Positions 62,755 through 64,000 of a stretch of DNA of 64,000 bases are shown here, in pieces. The notes beneath the pieces were generated by a model, which worked only from the letters and a program-made list of their open reading frames with translations, did not search any database and was not told where the DNA came from. The stretch comes from Streptomyces qinglanensis (GTDB taxonomy: Bacteria; Actinomycetota; Actinomycetes; Streptomycetales; Streptomycetaceae), in assembly GCF_900111245.1 (NCBI RefSeq), contig NZ_FOGO01000001.1, positions 186,001 through 250,000 on the forward strand, read 5' to 3'. The translations under genes were made by a program, and so were the position numbers. Every line of letters starts with the position of its first letter. Position 1 is the first letter of the stretch.

Positions 62755-63993
62755 TCAGCGCAGCGGACCGGTGGTCACCGTGTTCCGCAGGGCCGCCTCC
62801 TGGGAGAGCAGCAGCGGTCTGCCGACCATCCGGCCCTCCCGGCGGACGCCGCTGGCGTGCGCGCCGTATCCGCCGCAGGGCAGATTGCCGTCCTCGGTGT
62901 CGAAGGGGGTGGCGTCCCGCAGCACGACGGCCGTGCCCAGGGTCCGCCCGGTCAGCCGCGGCTCGCCGAGGACCGCCGCGTACATCCCGCGCTCCAGCTC
63001 CAGGGGGTGCCGGGCCCAGCAGCGCAGCATCTCGGGGTCCTCGTAGGGGACGACGCAGAAGAGCGGGCCGGAGAGGGCGGGCGGATGGAAGCCGGGGTCC
63101 TCGTCGAAGACCAGCAGGGAGGGTTCGACCTGCATCCGCTCCGGGTCCGCCCCGCCCCCGGCCACCACTCGGTCGGCGTGCTCGGCCAGGAAGCGGGCGG
63201 CGCCCTCGACGGCCTCTCCGTAGGTGAGGGCGGTGAGCACGGCGTCGGGCCAGCTTCGGGCGCCCACCGTCAGCACGGACAGCTCGGCACGCAGCCGCTC
63301 GACCAGCGCGTCCAGCCGCAGCCGGTGGACGAACAGCACGTCGGGGCAGAGCCGGTGCTGCCCGGAGTTGTAGAGCCGGGCGCGCAGCACCGCCCGGCAG
63401 GCGGCGTCCGGTTCGGCCCGGGGACCGACGACCAGCGGGTTGGGCGCGGGCCCGGACAGCAGGAAGAGCGGACCGTCACCGATCTCGGTCATCAGCTTCC
63501 CGCCCGCCGCGGCGGAACCGGTGAAGACGACGGCGTCGGACTCGGCGCAGACGGGCGCGAAGTCGTGCTGCCCGGCGTCGGTGAACCGGATCCGCGCGGC
63601 CAGCGCGGGGTCGAGGCCGCGGCTGACGATCCGGTGCACCTCCAGCGCCGTCTCCCGGATCCGGGGCGTCGGCCGGACGACGACCTCGTCGCAGTAGAGC
63701 GCGGGCACCAGGCAGTGGCGGACGTAGGAAGAGAGCGCGGTGTCCTGCGGAAGCACGACGGAGACCCGGGAGAGCTGCGGCACTCCGGTGCGGGCCAGCT
63801 CCCAGGGCGCCCCGGCCACCGTGCGGAGCGAGCGCAGCAGTTCGTCACGGGCGCCGGCGCAGGTGGCGAGCCGGGTCAGCGCCGCCAGCAGTGCGGCGCG
63901 GCCGTCCAGCAGCGCGGCTGCCGCGCCGGTGGCCCTCTCGTGCGCCGCCTCGAGATCGGGCCACGGGCGGGTGACGGATTCCAGCACGGGCAT
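62755..63993 (-). CDS. Aldehyde dehydrogenase-superfamily protein with altered active site
   Basis: A 412-residue ALDH-fold protein, close to the minimum for the superfamily. The NAD-binding and catalytic core aligns around GPLFLLSGPAPNPLVVG and NSGQHRLCPDVLFVH. At the position of the catalytic Cys (GQxC) it has Arg, with a Cys two residues later, and the general-base Glu of LELGG is not seen. It may be an acyl-binding or non-oxidative homologue, or the nearby Cys may have taken over. ATG 63993 is seven bases from the window end, so its promoter cannot be seen. It lies 183 bp upstream of the ACP operon on the same strand. Confidence 0.68.
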   Translation of the reverse strand: MPVLESVTRPWPDLEAAHERATGAAAALLDGRAALLAALTRLATCAGARDELLRSLRTVAGAPWELARTGVPQLSRVSVVLPQDTALSSYVRHCLVPALYCDEVVVRPTPRIRETALEVHRIVSRGLDPALAARIRFTDAGQHDFAPVCAESDAVVFTGSAAAGGKLMTEIGDGPLFLLSGPAPNPLVVGPRAEPDAACRAVLRARLYNSGQHRLCPDVLFVHRLRLDALVERLRAELSVLTVGARSWPDAVLTALTYGEAVEGAARFLAEHADRVVAGGGADPERMQVEPSLLVFDEDPGFHPPALSGPLFCVVPYEDPEMLRCWARHPLELERGMYAAVLGEPRLTGRTLGTAVVLRDATPFDTEDGNLPCGGYGAHASGVRREGRMVGRPLLLSQEAALRNTVTTGPLR

Positions 63994-64000
63994 GGAGGGC

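Overview
The window is very GC-rich actinobacterial DNA, most likely Streptomyces or a close relative. The evidence is the strong third-position G/C bias, frequent GTG starts with GGAGG ribosome sites, many 4-base ATGA or GTGA gene overlaps, an IdeR/DmdR1-type iron box, desferrioxamine-type genes, and a large type II polyketide synthase (PKS) cluster. Organism and product are inferred from content only.

Left flank (1 to about 13.6 kb): mostly housekeeping or conserved genes. They are an M1 aminopeptidase, an iron-box-controlled desAB-like pair, a SIMPL-domain protein, pyruvate kinase, chorismate mutase, a Ppx/GppA phosphatase, a zinc-metallopeptidase-like protein and a PPOX-class flavoprotein. 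Decayed fragments of AraC- and XRE-type regulators lie between them.

Biosynthetic region (about 13.6 kb to the right edge, which it probably crosses). The minimal PKS is KS-alpha (56207-57526), chain length factor (54906-56210) and ACP (61976-62236). The core also has two ketoreductases, four cyclase candidates (TcmI-like, SRPBCC aromatase/cyclase, cupin, SchA/CurD), a private acetyl-CoA carboxylase (AccC, AccB, AccDA fusion), three small antibiotic-biosynthesis-monooxygenase (ABM) domains and two DUF1772 anthrone-oxygenase-like proteins. Tailoring genes are a FADH2 halogenase, three flavin hydroxylases, three O-methyltransferases, a P450 with its ferredoxin, an asparagine-synthase-like amidotransferase, a glycosyltransferase, a TenA-fold protein, an LLM oxidoreductase, an SDR and an aldehyde-dehydrogenase-like protein. 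Transport is by a CPA2 antiporter, a POT/MFS carrier and an MMPL exporter; a MarR regulator is also present. Two internal islands (about 30.5-32.7 kb and 34.3-35.3 kb) hold general or broken genes. The gene set resembles that of pentangular polyphenols and polycyclic xanthones (xantholipin, lysolipin, pradimicin type). I predict a chlorinated, multiply O-methylated, highly oxidised aromatic polyketide with an amide-derived nitrogen and possibly a sugar.

Two features stand out. First, three multicopper oxidases, each with a twin-arginine-type leader, plus a second Tat-type protein and a VOC protein with a signal peptide, are interspersed with the PKS genes, which suggests late oxidative steps outside the cytoplasm. 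Second, SARP-type direct repeats (TCGAGC-like heptamers at 11-bp pitch) lie upstream of at least ten transcription units, yet no SARP gene is in the window; the regulator is probably just beyond the right edge.
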